Assembly: GCF_028368935.1 (NCBI RefSeq)
Contig: NZ_JAQNDK010000004.1
Location: forward strand, 434,001 to 498,000
Length of the DNA stretch: 64,000 bases
Origin: Sorangium aterium
GTDB lineage: Bacteria > Myxococcota_A > Polyangia > Polyangiales > Polyangiaceae
Direction: 5' to 3'
The notes under the pieces are model-generated. The model worked only from the letters and a program-made list of their open reading frames with translations, was not told the origin of the DNA and did not search any database. Both the position numbers and the translations under genes were made by a program. Positions 37,427-46,968 of this stretch are shown here, in pieces. The stretch's first letter is position 1, and each line of letters starts with the position of its first letter.

Positions 37427-38572
37427 CTACGGCGCTTGAGAGCGAACGGTCCACACGGCCGTCGTGACTCGGTCAGCTCGAAACACGGCCGGTGCAGTCG
37501 ACTCCTCAACGTACGCCGCGTCGGTTACCCGCACCGTTTGCTGCGGCTGCGGGATCGCGCCGGAGAACGTGAGCCATTCGCGGCTCAGCCTGGTGACCAC
37601 CGCAGGACCATTTGCACCCGTCCCCCGTGTAGCGTTCAGGTTGATGGATACGAGCTCGCCACCCTCTACCGATTCGACGACGCCCTCGACATGGGTTCCA
37701 CACTGGCCGATCCATTGAGGCTCAGCTGTCCTCCAGAAGGCCTCGCAGAATGGGATGCAGGGGCAGAAGCGGCAGGCATCCGGAGACGGCGACGCTCCGC
37801 TCTCGAACGGCTTCCCGGCGTGCTGGTTGTACCCATCGAGCACGACCAGCGCACGTCGCCCCTCCTCAGCGGCATCTTGAGCCGAGATCGGAACCTCGGC
37901 CCGACTGCGATCCGCTCTTTCGATCACGCCGCGTGCGATCGCGATGCCGTTCTGGTTTGCTAGGTAGGCATACAGGCGAAGCTGCCGAAGCTCGCTCTCC
38001 GTGACCGGATCGGAATCGCCAGCAGCCCCGGTCTTGTAGTCGATCACGGTTGCGTTCGCGGAGTCTAGGACGTCGGCGCGCCCTGCTACTCGCCCGTCCT
38101 TGCTGACAAGGGCCGCCTCGACCGCCAGGCCGCCGCCTGAACTTCGCGCTATGGCATGTCCTGCTCGCCCGCTCAATGACGCGGCAGCGTCTGCTGCCAT
38201 CTGCGCGGCTCGCGCTCTAAACAGGTTGTAGAACGGCAGGCGGTCTGGTCCGTCGAACTTCGCATGCAGAAGCGGGTGTGTGGCAGCGAAGAGCTGTCGC
38301 ATCTTCTCGTCGAAGAAGCGCTCGGCGCCGGATCGCCATTCATCTTCTGTCGTCCCGGCAACCCCGCCCGCTCGCGCTCGCTCGAGGACCGCATGGACGC
38401 CTGTCCCAAGAAGCGCGCGGGGGTGAGGCGGCACGAGCTTGCCATCGCCGCCGGCAAGCCAGGCCGCCCGTGATGTGCATTTCATCGCTGCCTCGTAGAG
38501 CGTCGGCGAGATGCGCTCGATCCTTTTGATGGTCGGAGGGGTCGGTACCAACATCGATGCCTCGCTACTCAT
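37427..38572 (-). CDS. PD-(D/E)XK nuclease with probable Fe-S cluster (RecB/Cas4-like)
   Basis: 381 residues. The nuclease core has H60, Asp168 in AGRADVLD and D178-Y-K180 in VIDYKTG, followed by QLRLYAYL (the motif IV Tyr region of RecB-type nucleases). Cys32 (SPTLYEAAMKC) together with Cys267, Cys270 and Cys276 in the segment DACRFCPCIPFCEAF match the four-cysteine iron-sulfur site of AddB/Cas4-type nucleases. About 95 further residues form a beta-rich tail that may bind nucleic acid. Its start overlaps the helicase stop (ATGAGTAG), so nuclease and helicase are made together and probably act as a helicase-nuclease pair on invading DNA. Confidence 0.85.
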   Translation of the reverse strand: MSSEASMLVPTPPTIKRIERISPTLYEAAMKCTSRAAWLAGGDGKLVPPHPRALLGTGVHAVLERARAGGVAGTTEDEWRSGAERFFDEKMRQLFAATHPLLHAKFDGPDRLPFYNLFRARAAQMAADAAASLSGRAGHAIARSSGGGLAVEAALVSKDGRVAGRADVLDSANATVIDYKTGAAGDSDPVTESELRQLRLYAYLANQNGIAIARGVIERADRSRAEVPISAQDAAEEGRRALVVLDGYNQHAGKPFESGASPSPDACRFCPCIPFCEAFWRTAEPQWIGQCGTHVEGVVESVEGGELVSINLNATRGTGANGPAVVTRLSREWLTFSGAIPQPQQTVRVTDAAYVEESTAPAVFRADRVTTAVWTVRSQAP

Positions 38573-41500
38573 ACGGGAACCTTACGGCGCGGAACACCGT
38601 GCGGAGCTTCCACGTCCAGCCGCGCGCCTCTGCCTGGGCGACCGCGCTCGAAACCTCCGCACAGAAGTTCGATGGATCTTGATCCCACAGCGGGTGGATC
38701 AGGATGAGCACTTCTCCCCTGCCTGGGTCATGGCCCGCGGGCAAGCCCGCGAGCGTGACCTGCGTGTAGGCCAGGCCCTGGAAGTACAGCGCCGCGGTGC
38801 GCTGGACCAGCGTGGCCCAATAAGGCTGCGCCAAATCGATCGGCGCCGCTGGATCCAGCGCGAGCCGCACCATGTCGAGCGCAAGCCGCCAATCGAGCAG
38901 AGGATGGTACGGCATGTTCCCGTACTCGCGGAGGCATCGATGGCACGAGTTTGAGCACTCGTCCTCGTGCGGGGAGCTGACGATTGGGTCATAGAAGGTG
39001 CGAGATTGAGGGCCGCCGTTTCCGAGCATGAAATGCAGCAGCTTCTCGAACTCTGCGGGCGTTCCAAGATGCGTACTGTATCCAGCGCCGTTCTCAAGGC
39101 TGTCGGAGACGAAGATTCGCGCCGAAGGCGGTGCGAACGGCGTTCGCATGTCCATCAGAGGCTGGATGCCGACGTCGAGCTCCGACTCGGCCACGTCGAG
39201 GACCACCGCGGCAGCCCGCCGGGCAAGGAATCCGAACGAGTACCACGCGGCTCGCGCTTCAGGATTGGCGGGATTGAGCGTCACACCGACGGGAGCCCTC
39301 TTGATTCCGGCGACGAGAACGTCTGTATTCGCGATTGAGGCAAGCGCTCGCGTAAGTGGCGCGGCCGTGGTGTCATACTGCGGGCCTCGGACTGCACGCT
39401 GCCGATCTGTCGGAAGGTCCTGCAGCGCGCGCTGAAACGCTTGGTCGACGACCCAGATGTCGCCCACGACGACCTTCTGGAAAACGAAGTCGTCCCCGCC
39501 GTTGTCGTTGACCCGATGGATCCTCGCGGGACCGCGGTCCACCTCGAAGTTTAGACGGTGGGTGGGGCTGCCCGGGGCGCGCCCCATACGCGCGCGCAAT
39601 GCACGCGGAGTAAACTCGAACGCTCCATTGTATTCGGCTTCCGCGGCCCACCAGGTCATGAAGCCCGGAGGTTCAGAGAGATCGACGGTCCGGTAGTCGT
39701 TCCTTGTGCGCGGCGCAGCGCAGAACGGGCAGCCGCCGATCGGAGCCGGTGTCTCCACGAGAGCCTGGCACCTCCGGCAAATGCCGACCTGTACCGGGTT
39801 TCCGAGCGGATCAGGCGACGTTTGAACGCTCCCGCCCGCCGGGAAGTAGTCAACGACCCCCACCGACGTAAGAAGCTCATCGTCTTTCACGGTTTGGGCG
39901 CCGGGGGCGAACTGGCTGATTGCGATGTCGAGCTGCCGGTCGACTATTCCGCGTTCAGGAGGCCAGCCGCCGTCTGCAGACGGAGGACCTCCGTGGAAGA
40001 GGTAGCGAACGCGCGTTGGGAAGCCGAACATCGGGAGTACGCCATGGGAGGCAAGGCGCTCGCTGAGCGCATGGTGGCCCATGCTGTTCTGCGCCACGGC
40101 GTCGATCGCGCGCAGCAGATCGTTGGTCACATGCTGAACCATTGCTGCGATATCCGTAGCCGTATCGAGCGCGGTCCGCCGCACGACAGCGCGACAGACA
40201 TCTTGAATAATCTGGGCGTTGACGCTTACCCACGCAGCGACCGCACCTCGGTAGCCAGACCAGTCGGAGACGGAGCCGAACTCCCCGTGCACATTGTCGC
40301 CGCTGTACGGGAGCTGCAGCGGCTCAAACGCTCTTCGCAGCACCTCCTTGTTTACAACGCGCTTCGCAATCTCCGGCCGTGTGACGTCCACGTAAGGTGG
40401 CGGTGGCGGCTCGGCTGTGATGAGCCACGGGCGCTCGAAGTAATAGTCGTCGTGACTGCGGCCGCGGCATAGAGTGAGTGCGGCGGACATTCCAAGGCCT
40501 CGGCGTCCCGCCCGCCCAACTCGCTGCTGGTAGTTGAACCGCACCGGCGGCATGTTTGCGAGCGCGATCGCTTGGAGAGCGCCGATATCCACGCCCGCTT
40601 CCATAGTGGTCGTTACGCTTAGGAGGTCGACGCCGGTCGCGATCTCAACTTCATCGGCCATGAACACTTCCTGGAATCGCCGCTGCCTGAGGCGGCGATC
40701 GATTCGGTTCGTCTGGCCCGTCAGCTCCTCGCAGTTCAATCGGAACGGGGCATCCGCGCAGCGCGCGAGGTACTCGTAATAGTCGCTCGGCAGGCCCCTC
40801 GTTGAATGCGACGCCGGGTTGGGCGGCAGCTGCCCGCGGCACGCCGTGCAGTAACCGGCAGATGCGTGGAGATGCGAGCACCCGCAGCGTGTGCACACGT
40901 ACACATCAATATTCCCGGACGCGTCGGGCCGCGGGCTCACGACGGTGAAGGAATCAGGATCGACGAGCCACTGCCCGAGGCATGCACCAAGGACGCGCAC
41001 GACGTCCCTTTGGAGATCGTTAGCGGTCATCCCCAGCGGCGGCGCAACCTGTTCCAAGAACGTACTGACGTATTCTGGCGGCTGCCCGCGGCCTTGTGCA
41101 TCGCCTCCCGTCCAGCGCCACTTCTGCGCGAGCATGCGCACTACGCTCGCAGCGGCTTGTTCGGTGGGCGTTGCCGGCGGTGCGTTGCCCGTCCACAAGT
41201 AGCCAAGCCCCAGCGATTCGAAGTCTCTTGCAGCGGAGGCGAAAAAGACGCTCGAAATCACGCTGGCGCGAAACGAATTCTCGATCCTCGCCTGAAGGTT
41301 CTGTTCGAGCGGCTGCAGCCCGGCCTTGTACGCAGGCGGCGAAGCGGACCAGTCGATCAGCTCCGTCCACACGACCTTCGGTCCCTGTCGCTGCGGCTGG
41401 TAGCGCGATACGGATGGCAGCGGGCCGCCGGGATTCATGCCCAGCGCGAGGAGCCGCTGCCTCACCAGGTCGAGGACCTGCCTGAACGTCATGAACATTA

Positions 41501-44099
41501 ACGGGCCTGGCGGAACGGGGGCTCGCAGCATGCCCGGCTGGGGGCCGCCCGTTGCAGCGTGCCTCGAGAGGTCGCCGACGACGTCGCCTGGGAGCGCGGT
41601 CATGAGTTCCTTGCGGCGCTGGTTCTCTGGTTCGGATAGGCCTTCGTCCTCCCTCTTCCTCAGGAGATTGTGGAGCTCGACGGCTTGGGCGTGAACAGTG
41701 AGTTGCTGCTGATGCTGCCGAAGCGAAGCGGCCCCTGCCTCTCCTAGTAACGTAAACGCAATCTGTCGGAGTGTATCTCGGTAGTGCGCCAGCTTGATGC
41801 CGGTCGAGAGTTTGGCGGCATCAAGGCGCGAGTCGGAGAACAGCACGAGCTTTCGCGCTGGCCCCGGCGGCATTTCTCGAACGACGGCGTCCCCAAGGAT
41901 CTGCATGATGCGCTGAAAGCCGGAGCCGAGATCACGGATTGGAGATTTCACGCCGAGGCGACGGCCCCAATCGGCGGCGCAGTGGGGACATTTCGCGGGG
42001 AACGCTTCCGCGTCATCCACAGGGGCCGTAAATGCATAGCCGGCCACGTCGTTCGAACCAGCGCTGCGCCGGCCTGGATTGATCGAGAGGCGGCCCTCGA
42101 TGATGTCGAGCGATGCAGGGCACCACTGGTAGCCGGCTTGACCATCCTGCTGCCATCGCCACGACGGACCTGCGTGGGTGCTCCGCACGAGCGGCGTGGT
42201 GCCCGCAGGCCAAAAGACAAGGTACTCTCCATGAGTTCGATCAAGCGAAGCCGAACGGTCCGGTACATGATTCAAGTCTGGGAAGTCGGGCGACAGAAAC
42301 CACGCGTTGTTGGTGTTGTCGTCCTCGTCCCGGTATCCGCCGATGAACACCTCGCCGCACGGCTGGCAGTAGAGGAGCTCCAGAACTCGGGCGTTGCAAC
42401 TGTCACAGCGAGGGCGGGGCTCTACGTAGAAGCGTCCTACGGGTGGCGTTGGAGCACCGCGAAGGGTCGTGCGCTTCCGCCCTGTGCACGCTGGGTTGAC
42501 GCAAACCCAAAGCCGTCCGGCATTGTGGAAGAAGTAGTGCACACGAAGCGGCAGCGGAGCCACATTCGCTCCACCGCGCGGCTGCCGTGCTGCCACCAGA
42601 GCGCGAACAACCGCACGCGCGGCTTCGGGCGCATCGGGAACCGCGCCGAAGAGCGCAGCTGCGAGCCGGCTCAAGGTGAACGGCGCGCTCGCACCCTCCT
42701 GCCGCACGCGCTCGAGGATGCCCGTTTGAGCGAGGACATCGCCCAGCTTCTGTTCGGCGGTCGTGCCGGCCGAATTCACGCCGGCATCCAACGCCAGGCC
42801 TGCGACGGCCTGATTGAGGTCGCCCGCTTCCAGACGGCGCGCGAACAAACAAAAGGAGCTTGGACCCGGAGCGGTCCCGCCGATGGGGAACGTCGCTCTG
42901 TTCCCATCGATGATTCGGAACGACTTCCGATCGCGGCCGAAGAATTGCTCCAGGTACTCGAGGCTGTCCGGATCATTCGCCTCCATCGACGCACTTGTCG
43001 CGATGATGCGTAGCTGCGGAGAGTCCGGCGTCAACCCCAGCCGGTGCAGCAACGCGCGGAGGAGGTAGCCAACCTCCGTTCCCGGCGTTCCTCGGTATGT
43101 GTGAAGCTCGTCGACGATCAGATGGAAGTGGTTCCGGGTGCGATCGCTCGCCAGCCACGTGCGCGTCTGGTCGAAGATCGTGCCTTCGATGCTGCGCATC
43201 AGCATGATGTTCAGCATGCTGTAGTTCGTGATGAGGATGTCCGGCGGATCTTCCTGCATATCCCACCGGGACCACATTTCCGAACCTTGGGGATCCTGAA
43301 AATAAGAGAGGACGTCATCGTTGGCCGATCGGGCCGCCGATAGCTGCGCGCGGCCCCACTCGCTCTCCATCTCCTTCAGGCGGCGCTTAAGCTCCTGTCG
43401 CTTGGAAGGATTCGTCTGCGGCCCCGAAACCGGCGTCGAACCGGTGTACCGGCCGAACCAGTAGCGATTGCCGCTACGCTTCATCGACAGCCACGTGCGC
43501 CCATCGGGGCTGTCGCAAGCCCGGCGGATTCTGCCGAGCTGGTCTTCGATGAGCGCGTTGAGCGGATACAAGAAGAGGGCGCGGAGTGCTTTTGCGCGGC
43601 CAGTGTCGTGGGCGCGTTGCGGGATACGCTGCTGTTTGCGGAAGTTCCACCAGAGCGCTCGCGCAGAGGGAGCCGCGGGCGCACCCCAGGTGGCCGACTC
43701 TTCGACAAGCGCCGCGAAGACCGGAAGCAGGTAGCACTCGGTCTTGCCGGAGCCGGTGCCCGTTGTGACCACGACGGCTTCGCCAGCTCTCGACGCCTTC
43801 CAGGCATCGAGCTGGTGCTGAAAGAGTTCGCGCCCCGCAGGGAACAGGCCGCCGCTCTCGACGTACTCCGCGACCTCCTGCGGCGCGCCGAGGTGCCTGC
43901 AAGCCGCCCGAACCGTCATGCCCGAGGACTCGTAGGGGACAATGGGCTCAAAGAGCGGGTTCCTGTAGAGCTGGCGGTCCTGATCCAGAAGGTCCCGCCG
44001 TTCCTCCATCAGAGCGGGGTACCGAAGCCGGAAAGGACTGTCTAAGTAGCGCAGATACGCGCTGCGCAACTCGTTGAAGGTGAGGAACGGATCGTTCAT
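38565..44099 (-). CDS. Large DEAD/DEAH helicase with DUF1998-type C-terminus (DruE-like)
   Basis: 1844 residues. Helicase motifs: Walker A GTGSGKT (114-120), DELH box (330-333), TSAS (368-371), FSDSRLDAAK (754-763), VTTTMEAGVDIG and QQRVGRAGRRG (1191-1201). Long insertions carry cysteine clusters at 533-581, 704-707 and 1069-1087, probable zinc ribbons. The C-terminal part has CRRCQAL...CPFCAAPR and ECSNSCHRCLREYGNMPYHPLLDW, as in DUF1998 domains. A single chain with both helicase and DUF1998 parts is the layout of DruE of Druantia systems, rather than the split DrmA/DrmB of DISARM. It is ATGA-coupled to the gene before and overlaps the nuclease gene behind. Confidence 0.8.
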   Translation of the reverse strand: MNDPFLTFNELRSAYLRYLDSPFRLRYPALMEERRDLLDQDRQLYRNPLFEPIVPYESSGMTVRAACRHLGAPQEVAEYVESGGLFPAGRELFQHQLDAWKASRAGEAVVVTTGTGSGKTECYLLPVFAALVEESATWGAPAAPSARALWWNFRKQQRIPQRAHDTGRAKALRALFLYPLNALIEDQLGRIRRACDSPDGRTWLSMKRSGNRYWFGRYTGSTPVSGPQTNPSKRQELKRRLKEMESEWGRAQLSAARSANDDVLSYFQDPQGSEMWSRWDMQEDPPDILITNYSMLNIMLMRSIEGTIFDQTRTWLASDRTRNHFHLIVDELHTYRGTPGTEVGYLLRALLHRLGLTPDSPQLRIIATSASMEANDPDSLEYLEQFFGRDRKSFRIIDGNRATFPIGGTAPGPSSFCLFARRLEAGDLNQAVAGLALDAGVNSAGTTAEQKLGDVLAQTGILERVRQEGASAPFTLSRLAAALFGAVPDAPEAARAVVRALVAARQPRGGANVAPLPLRVHYFFHNAGRLWVCVNPACTGRKRTTLRGAPTPPVGRFYVEPRPRCDSCNARVLELLYCQPCGEVFIGGYRDEDDNTNNAWFLSPDFPDLNHVPDRSASLDRTHGEYLVFWPAGTTPLVRSTHAGPSWRWQQDGQAGYQWCPASLDIIEGRLSINPGRRSAGSNDVAGYAFTAPVDDAEAFPAKCPHCAADWGRRLGVKSPIRDLGSGFQRIMQILGDAVVREMPPGPARKLVLFSDSRLDAAKLSTGIKLAHYRDTLRQIAFTLLGEAGAASLRQHQQQLTVHAQAVELHNLLRKREDEGLSEPENQRRKELMTALPGDVVGDLSRHAATGGPQPGMLRAPVPPGPLMFMTFRQVLDLVRQRLLALGMNPGGPLPSVSRYQPQRQGPKVVWTELIDWSASPPAYKAGLQPLEQNLQARIENSFRASVISSVFFASAARDFESLGLGYLWTGNAPPATPTEQAAASVVRMLAQKWRWTGGDAQGRGQPPEYVSTFLEQVAPPLGMTANDLQRDVVRVLGACLGQWLVDPDSFTVVSPRPDASGNIDVYVCTRCGCSHLHASAGYCTACRGQLPPNPASHSTRGLPSDYYEYLARCADAPFRLNCEELTGQTNRIDRRLRQRRFQEVFMADEVEIATGVDLLSVTTTMEAGVDIGALQAIALANMPPVRFNYQQRVGRAGRRGLGMSAALTLCRGRSHDDYYFERPWLITAEPPPPPYVDVTRPEIAKRVVNKEVLRRAFEPLQLPYSGDNVHGEFGSVSDWSGYRGAVAAWVSVNAQIIQDVCRAVVRRTALDTATDIAAMVQHVTNDLLRAIDAVAQNSMGHHALSERLASHGVLPMFGFPTRVRYLFHGGPPSADGGWPPERGIVDRQLDIAISQFAPGAQTVKDDELLTSVGVVDYFPAGGSVQTSPDPLGNPVQVGICRRCQALVETPAPIGGCPFCAAPRTRNDYRTVDLSEPPGFMTWWAAEAEYNGAFEFTPRALRARMGRAPGSPTHRLNFEVDRGPARIHRVNDNGGDDFVFQKVVVGDIWVVDQAFQRALQDLPTDRQRAVRGPQYDTTAAPLTRALASIANTDVLVAGIKRAPVGVTLNPANPEARAAWYSFGFLARRAAAVVLDVAESELDVGIQPLMDMRTPFAPPSARIFVSDSLENGAGYSTHLGTPAEFEKLLHFMLGNGGPQSRTFYDPIVSSPHEDECSNSCHRCLREYGNMPYHPLLDWRLALDMVRLALDPAAPIDLAQPYWATLVQRTAALYFQGLAYTQVTLAGLPAGHDPGRGEVLILIHPLWDQDPSNFCAEVSSAVAQAEARGWTWKLRTVFRAVRFPYE

Positions 44100-44995
44100 C
44101 GCTTTGCCTCTGGCATCGGAACACCCTGCCCCAAGCCGACGAGCAGCATTGAGGCAATACGAGGATCAACGCTCTCGAAGAGAATCTCGCCTTCGCTGGC
44201 AGCGCTCGGGCGGCCGCCCGCGAGACACGCGGCGCGCGCATAGATCGCGGGCAGCGGAGCCCATGTTGGGACACGCAGGCGCCCCTCGTCGTGCGAATAA
44301 TTCACGATTCGTGCACCCCTCACGTATGCCGCGCAATATATCGACGCACGCTTCTCGATCTCTCTCATGCCGGTCTTCCCAGCGTGTACCAGGTAGCGCC
44401 TGACGCCCTGTCGATTGCTGTACTCACGAACCGTGCGATCGAGCCGCTCGTTCACCCACTTTTCGTCCTGGAACGACCACGAGCGCACGGACCAGTTGAT
44501 TGGCTCCTGCGCGGGCTGGCCAGCGTCAACCATAGCCCTGATCGGCGGCAGCCGTGTCGAGAGGATCGCTGCCGCATTGGCGACATATTCGATTCCGAGG
44601 CTCTCGGCGAGTCCGGCAACCGCTTCCCGCGCACCCGTCACGTGCACGCGTGTGAGCCCTGCAATAGGCTCGGCTGTCGTGACCATGACATTGGATGAAC
44701 CGGCTCCACAGAGCCGATCCATGATCGACCGCGTCCGCCCGCCCACAAACAGGTGCTCTCGGTTTTGTGAGAGGCCGACCAGAGCCGGACGCAGCATCCG
44801 CCAGCGTCGGGACCCCTCGACGAAGAAGTCGACGTGACTCAGGTCGGAGAAGGCAATGCGCAGGGTGCGGACACGGGACTGCGCGTCGAGGGGGTCTTGG
44901 TCGCCCGTGAGCTCCTCAACAGCCTCGCGGAATGCTCCCCATGCGCCGGAGCCGAGGTGGGTCATCCATTCGAGGAGGAGATCCCACGTCTTCAT
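44096..44995 (-). CDS. Unknown defence-operon protein (DruG-like by position)
   Basis: 299 residues from ATG 44995, overlapping the previous stop (ATGA) and ending in an ATGA with the helicase gene. I recognise no family by sequence. It starts MKTWDLLLEWMTHLGSGAWGAFREAVEEL and contains VGGRTRSIMDRL and VRRYLVHAGKTGMREIEKRAS; there is no membrane segment or obvious catalytic motif. The position between the 655-residue protein and the helicase corresponds to DruG in Druantia type II. The name rests on synteny only. Confidence 0.7.
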   Translation of the reverse strand: MKTWDLLLEWMTHLGSGAWGAFREAVEELTGDQDPLDAQSRVRTLRIAFSDLSHVDFFVEGSRRWRMLRPALVGLSQNREHLFVGGRTRSIMDRLCGAGSSNVMVTTAEPIAGLTRVHVTGAREAVAGLAESLGIEYVANAAAILSTRLPPIRAMVDAGQPAQEPINWSVRSWSFQDEKWVNERLDRTVREYSNRQGVRRYLVHAGKTGMREIEKRASIYCAAYVRGARIVNYSHDEGRLRVPTWAPLPAIYARAACLAGGRPSAASEGEILFESVDPRIASMLLVGLGQGVPMPEAKR

Positions 44996-46959
44996 CTCCG
45001 CCTCCGTCCGGCCCGCTTGCTTGATCTCGCTGCTTCCATCAGCTGGCGCCATTCGGCGCTGAGGCGCTCGTCTCTGCACCCATGTTGGCAGAGGAAATCC
45101 GGCCGCCGTATGCCCGCCTGGTACACGGTGTCGGCCCAGCTTGCGCCACTCTTCTTGCCGCGTGCAGGGGCGCCCGGTCGCGGAGCAGGCCGGCTGAGTA
45201 TGTGATCGTGGATGTGAAGAGCTTTCGCCCCTGGGCCTGATGCAACGCGGACCGCCCAACGCACCTGGAAGCTTGGCCGAACCAGAGCACCCTCGGAGGG
45301 CGCGAAGATGCTCTCGCTTTCGCCTGGCCCAGCTCCGAGAAGAACCCAGTGGCCCGCTGGAACAGCCACGGGAATCGGCTGATCGATGTCCGGCCCTAAC
45401 CACGATCGGCAATCAGTGTGAACGGCACCTTTCAGGACCGTTACCCGCTGCCGCAGCCGATTTCCAATCTCGATGACGTGCTGGCCCGCAGCTCCGAGCA
45501 GGTCCGTGTGAACCCGTCCTCCGTCGTCGAGGCGCACCTCCTGTCCGTCGACCTTTGCGACGAGGCCACGATGCGAGCCGAGCACGGTCAGCCGTGCAGG
45601 AGCGGACTCCAGCCAGCTCCATCGTCGCCCCAGCCGCAGCCCGCCCTCCGGGATCAGTGCAAGGCTCGTTTCAACTCCGAGGCGCTCCAGGCCCGGAGGC
45701 GGGGAACATTCGTTCGTCGCGCGAACGTCGGTGAACAGGCACCAGCCGGTTGGGATGGTGTCGTCTCGGCGAGGACGAACCCGTTCGTGGCTCAATGCCT
45801 GCAGATAGCGAGCAACGTCGTCAACGAGAGGCTCAGCGCAGAGGACCGCGCAGTCTGTGTCGGCCCGAAGGACTCGATCCGAGACAAAACCGGTGTACTC
45901 CTCGGATGGCGTGAGCGGCAGAACGCGTGCGCGGCGTAGCTGGAGGTAGTAGCGCCCCCCGTTGTTGCTGCGGGTTCCGATGCGGACGCCGTTCTCGAGG
46001 AGCTGCCCATCATCACGCCCGAGTTGAACAGGCTCGTACCAGCCGTCTTGGCTGGAGGCAAACACGAGTTCTCTGTCTTCGATCAGCTCTGGAAACCCGG
46101 AGGGCCTTCGGGCGAGGAGATGAAGCTGCGCGCGGCGCCGGCGAATGTCCATCCAGAGTTCGATCGTTGCCGTTCGTGCGCCGGATGAATCCACCCGGCA
46201 TCCGTCCCAACGCTCAAGCTCGTGAGCTACCTGGCGGACGACGAACGGCCGGCGGTGACGATCCTTCAATGCGTTCTGGCCCGATTCCGTGAGGTGACGC
46301 CACGGCCCGGACGCTTCGTAGAGGTCGTACGTGAGGCGATCGAGCGGCGCGCGCGCGCCGGGCTCGTAACCGTAGGCATCGAAGAACTGCGGCAGCCGCT
46401 CGATGTCAACTTGCCGAAGTGGTACGTGCGCAAACGGGTATGCGACGTAGCGTCGCACGCCAACGGCGTCCGGAGCGGCAAGTTCGCGCCCGTAGTGCAC
46501 TTTCAGCCAGGCAGCCAGCTCGTCCCAAAGATCGATGAACGCGTCTCCCTCGAAGCCGACCGGATACGACCTAGCCAGATCGCATCCGAGCATCTCGGCG
46601 AGCCGCGGGTAGAAGGCGCGGCCTGTGTGCTCGTCGTCCGTGCGCATGTGGAACGCGGCGAGCACGGAGAGCGCGAGAAAGCCGATCCCGAACGGCACGT
46701 CGTTGGGTGACGTCGACTTCAGGGCGCGGAGCTTCTTCGCGCTGCTCAGGACGCGGTGCCGATACATGCCAGCGACCGCTGCTGTGAAGTCGGCTTCTGC
46801 TTCCTCGGGGGAGCGTCCTCCCTCGCCTGCTTCCTCGAGTGCTGCTGCGAGCGTTCGTGGAGCGACCGTGAGCAGAACAATGCCCTCGCAGGAGTGCGCA
46901 AGGAGGCAGTGCTCCGCGAGCATGTAGTTCCAGAGGATGTACCGGCCCTCGGAGCTCAT
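44992..46959 (-). CDS. Unknown defence-operon protein (DruF-like by position)
   Basis: 655 residues. It begins MSSEGRYILWNYMLAEHCLL. Residues 1-190 are helical; the middle and end are beta-rich (LRLGRRWSWLESAPARLTVLGSHRGLVAKVDGQE, HWVLLGAGPGESESIFAP), resembling repeated immunoglobulin-like or jelly-roll folds. The last 60 residues are basic with CQHGC, perhaps a DNA contact. No catalytic motif is recognised. It starts nine bases after the methyltransferase stop and overlaps the next gene, the place of DruF in Druantia type II. It may serve target recognition or complex assembly, but this is a guess. Confidence 0.7.
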   Translation of the reverse strand: MSSEGRYILWNYMLAEHCLLAHSCEGIVLLTVAPRTLAAALEEAGEGGRSPEEAEADFTAAVAGMYRHRVLSSAKKLRALKSTSPNDVPFGIGFLALSVLAAFHMRTDDEHTGRAFYPRLAEMLGCDLARSYPVGFEGDAFIDLWDELAAWLKVHYGRELAAPDAVGVRRYVAYPFAHVPLRQVDIERLPQFFDAYGYEPGARAPLDRLTYDLYEASGPWRHLTESGQNALKDRHRRPFVVRQVAHELERWDGCRVDSSGARTATIELWMDIRRRRAQLHLLARRPSGFPELIEDRELVFASSQDGWYEPVQLGRDDGQLLENGVRIGTRSNNGGRYYLQLRRARVLPLTPSEEYTGFVSDRVLRADTDCAVLCAEPLVDDVARYLQALSHERVRPRRDDTIPTGWCLFTDVRATNECSPPPGLERLGVETSLALIPEGGLRLGRRWSWLESAPARLTVLGSHRGLVAKVDGQEVRLDDGGRVHTDLLGAAGQHVIEIGNRLRQRVTVLKGAVHTDCRSWLGPDIDQPIPVAVPAGHWVLLGAGPGESESIFAPSEGALVRPSFQVRWAVRVASGPGAKALHIHDHILSRPAPRPGAPARGKKSGASWADTVYQAGIRRPDFLCQHGCRDERLSAEWRQLMEAARSSKRAGRRRR

Positions 46960-46968
46960 TTTTGTCGC

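Noticed and set aside
38565-44099. DISARM helicase DrmA as identity of the large helicase
   Set aside because: DISARM has separate DrmA and DrmB (DUF1998) proteins and a phospholipase-D protein; here helicase and DUF1998-like parts are one chain and no PLD gene is present.
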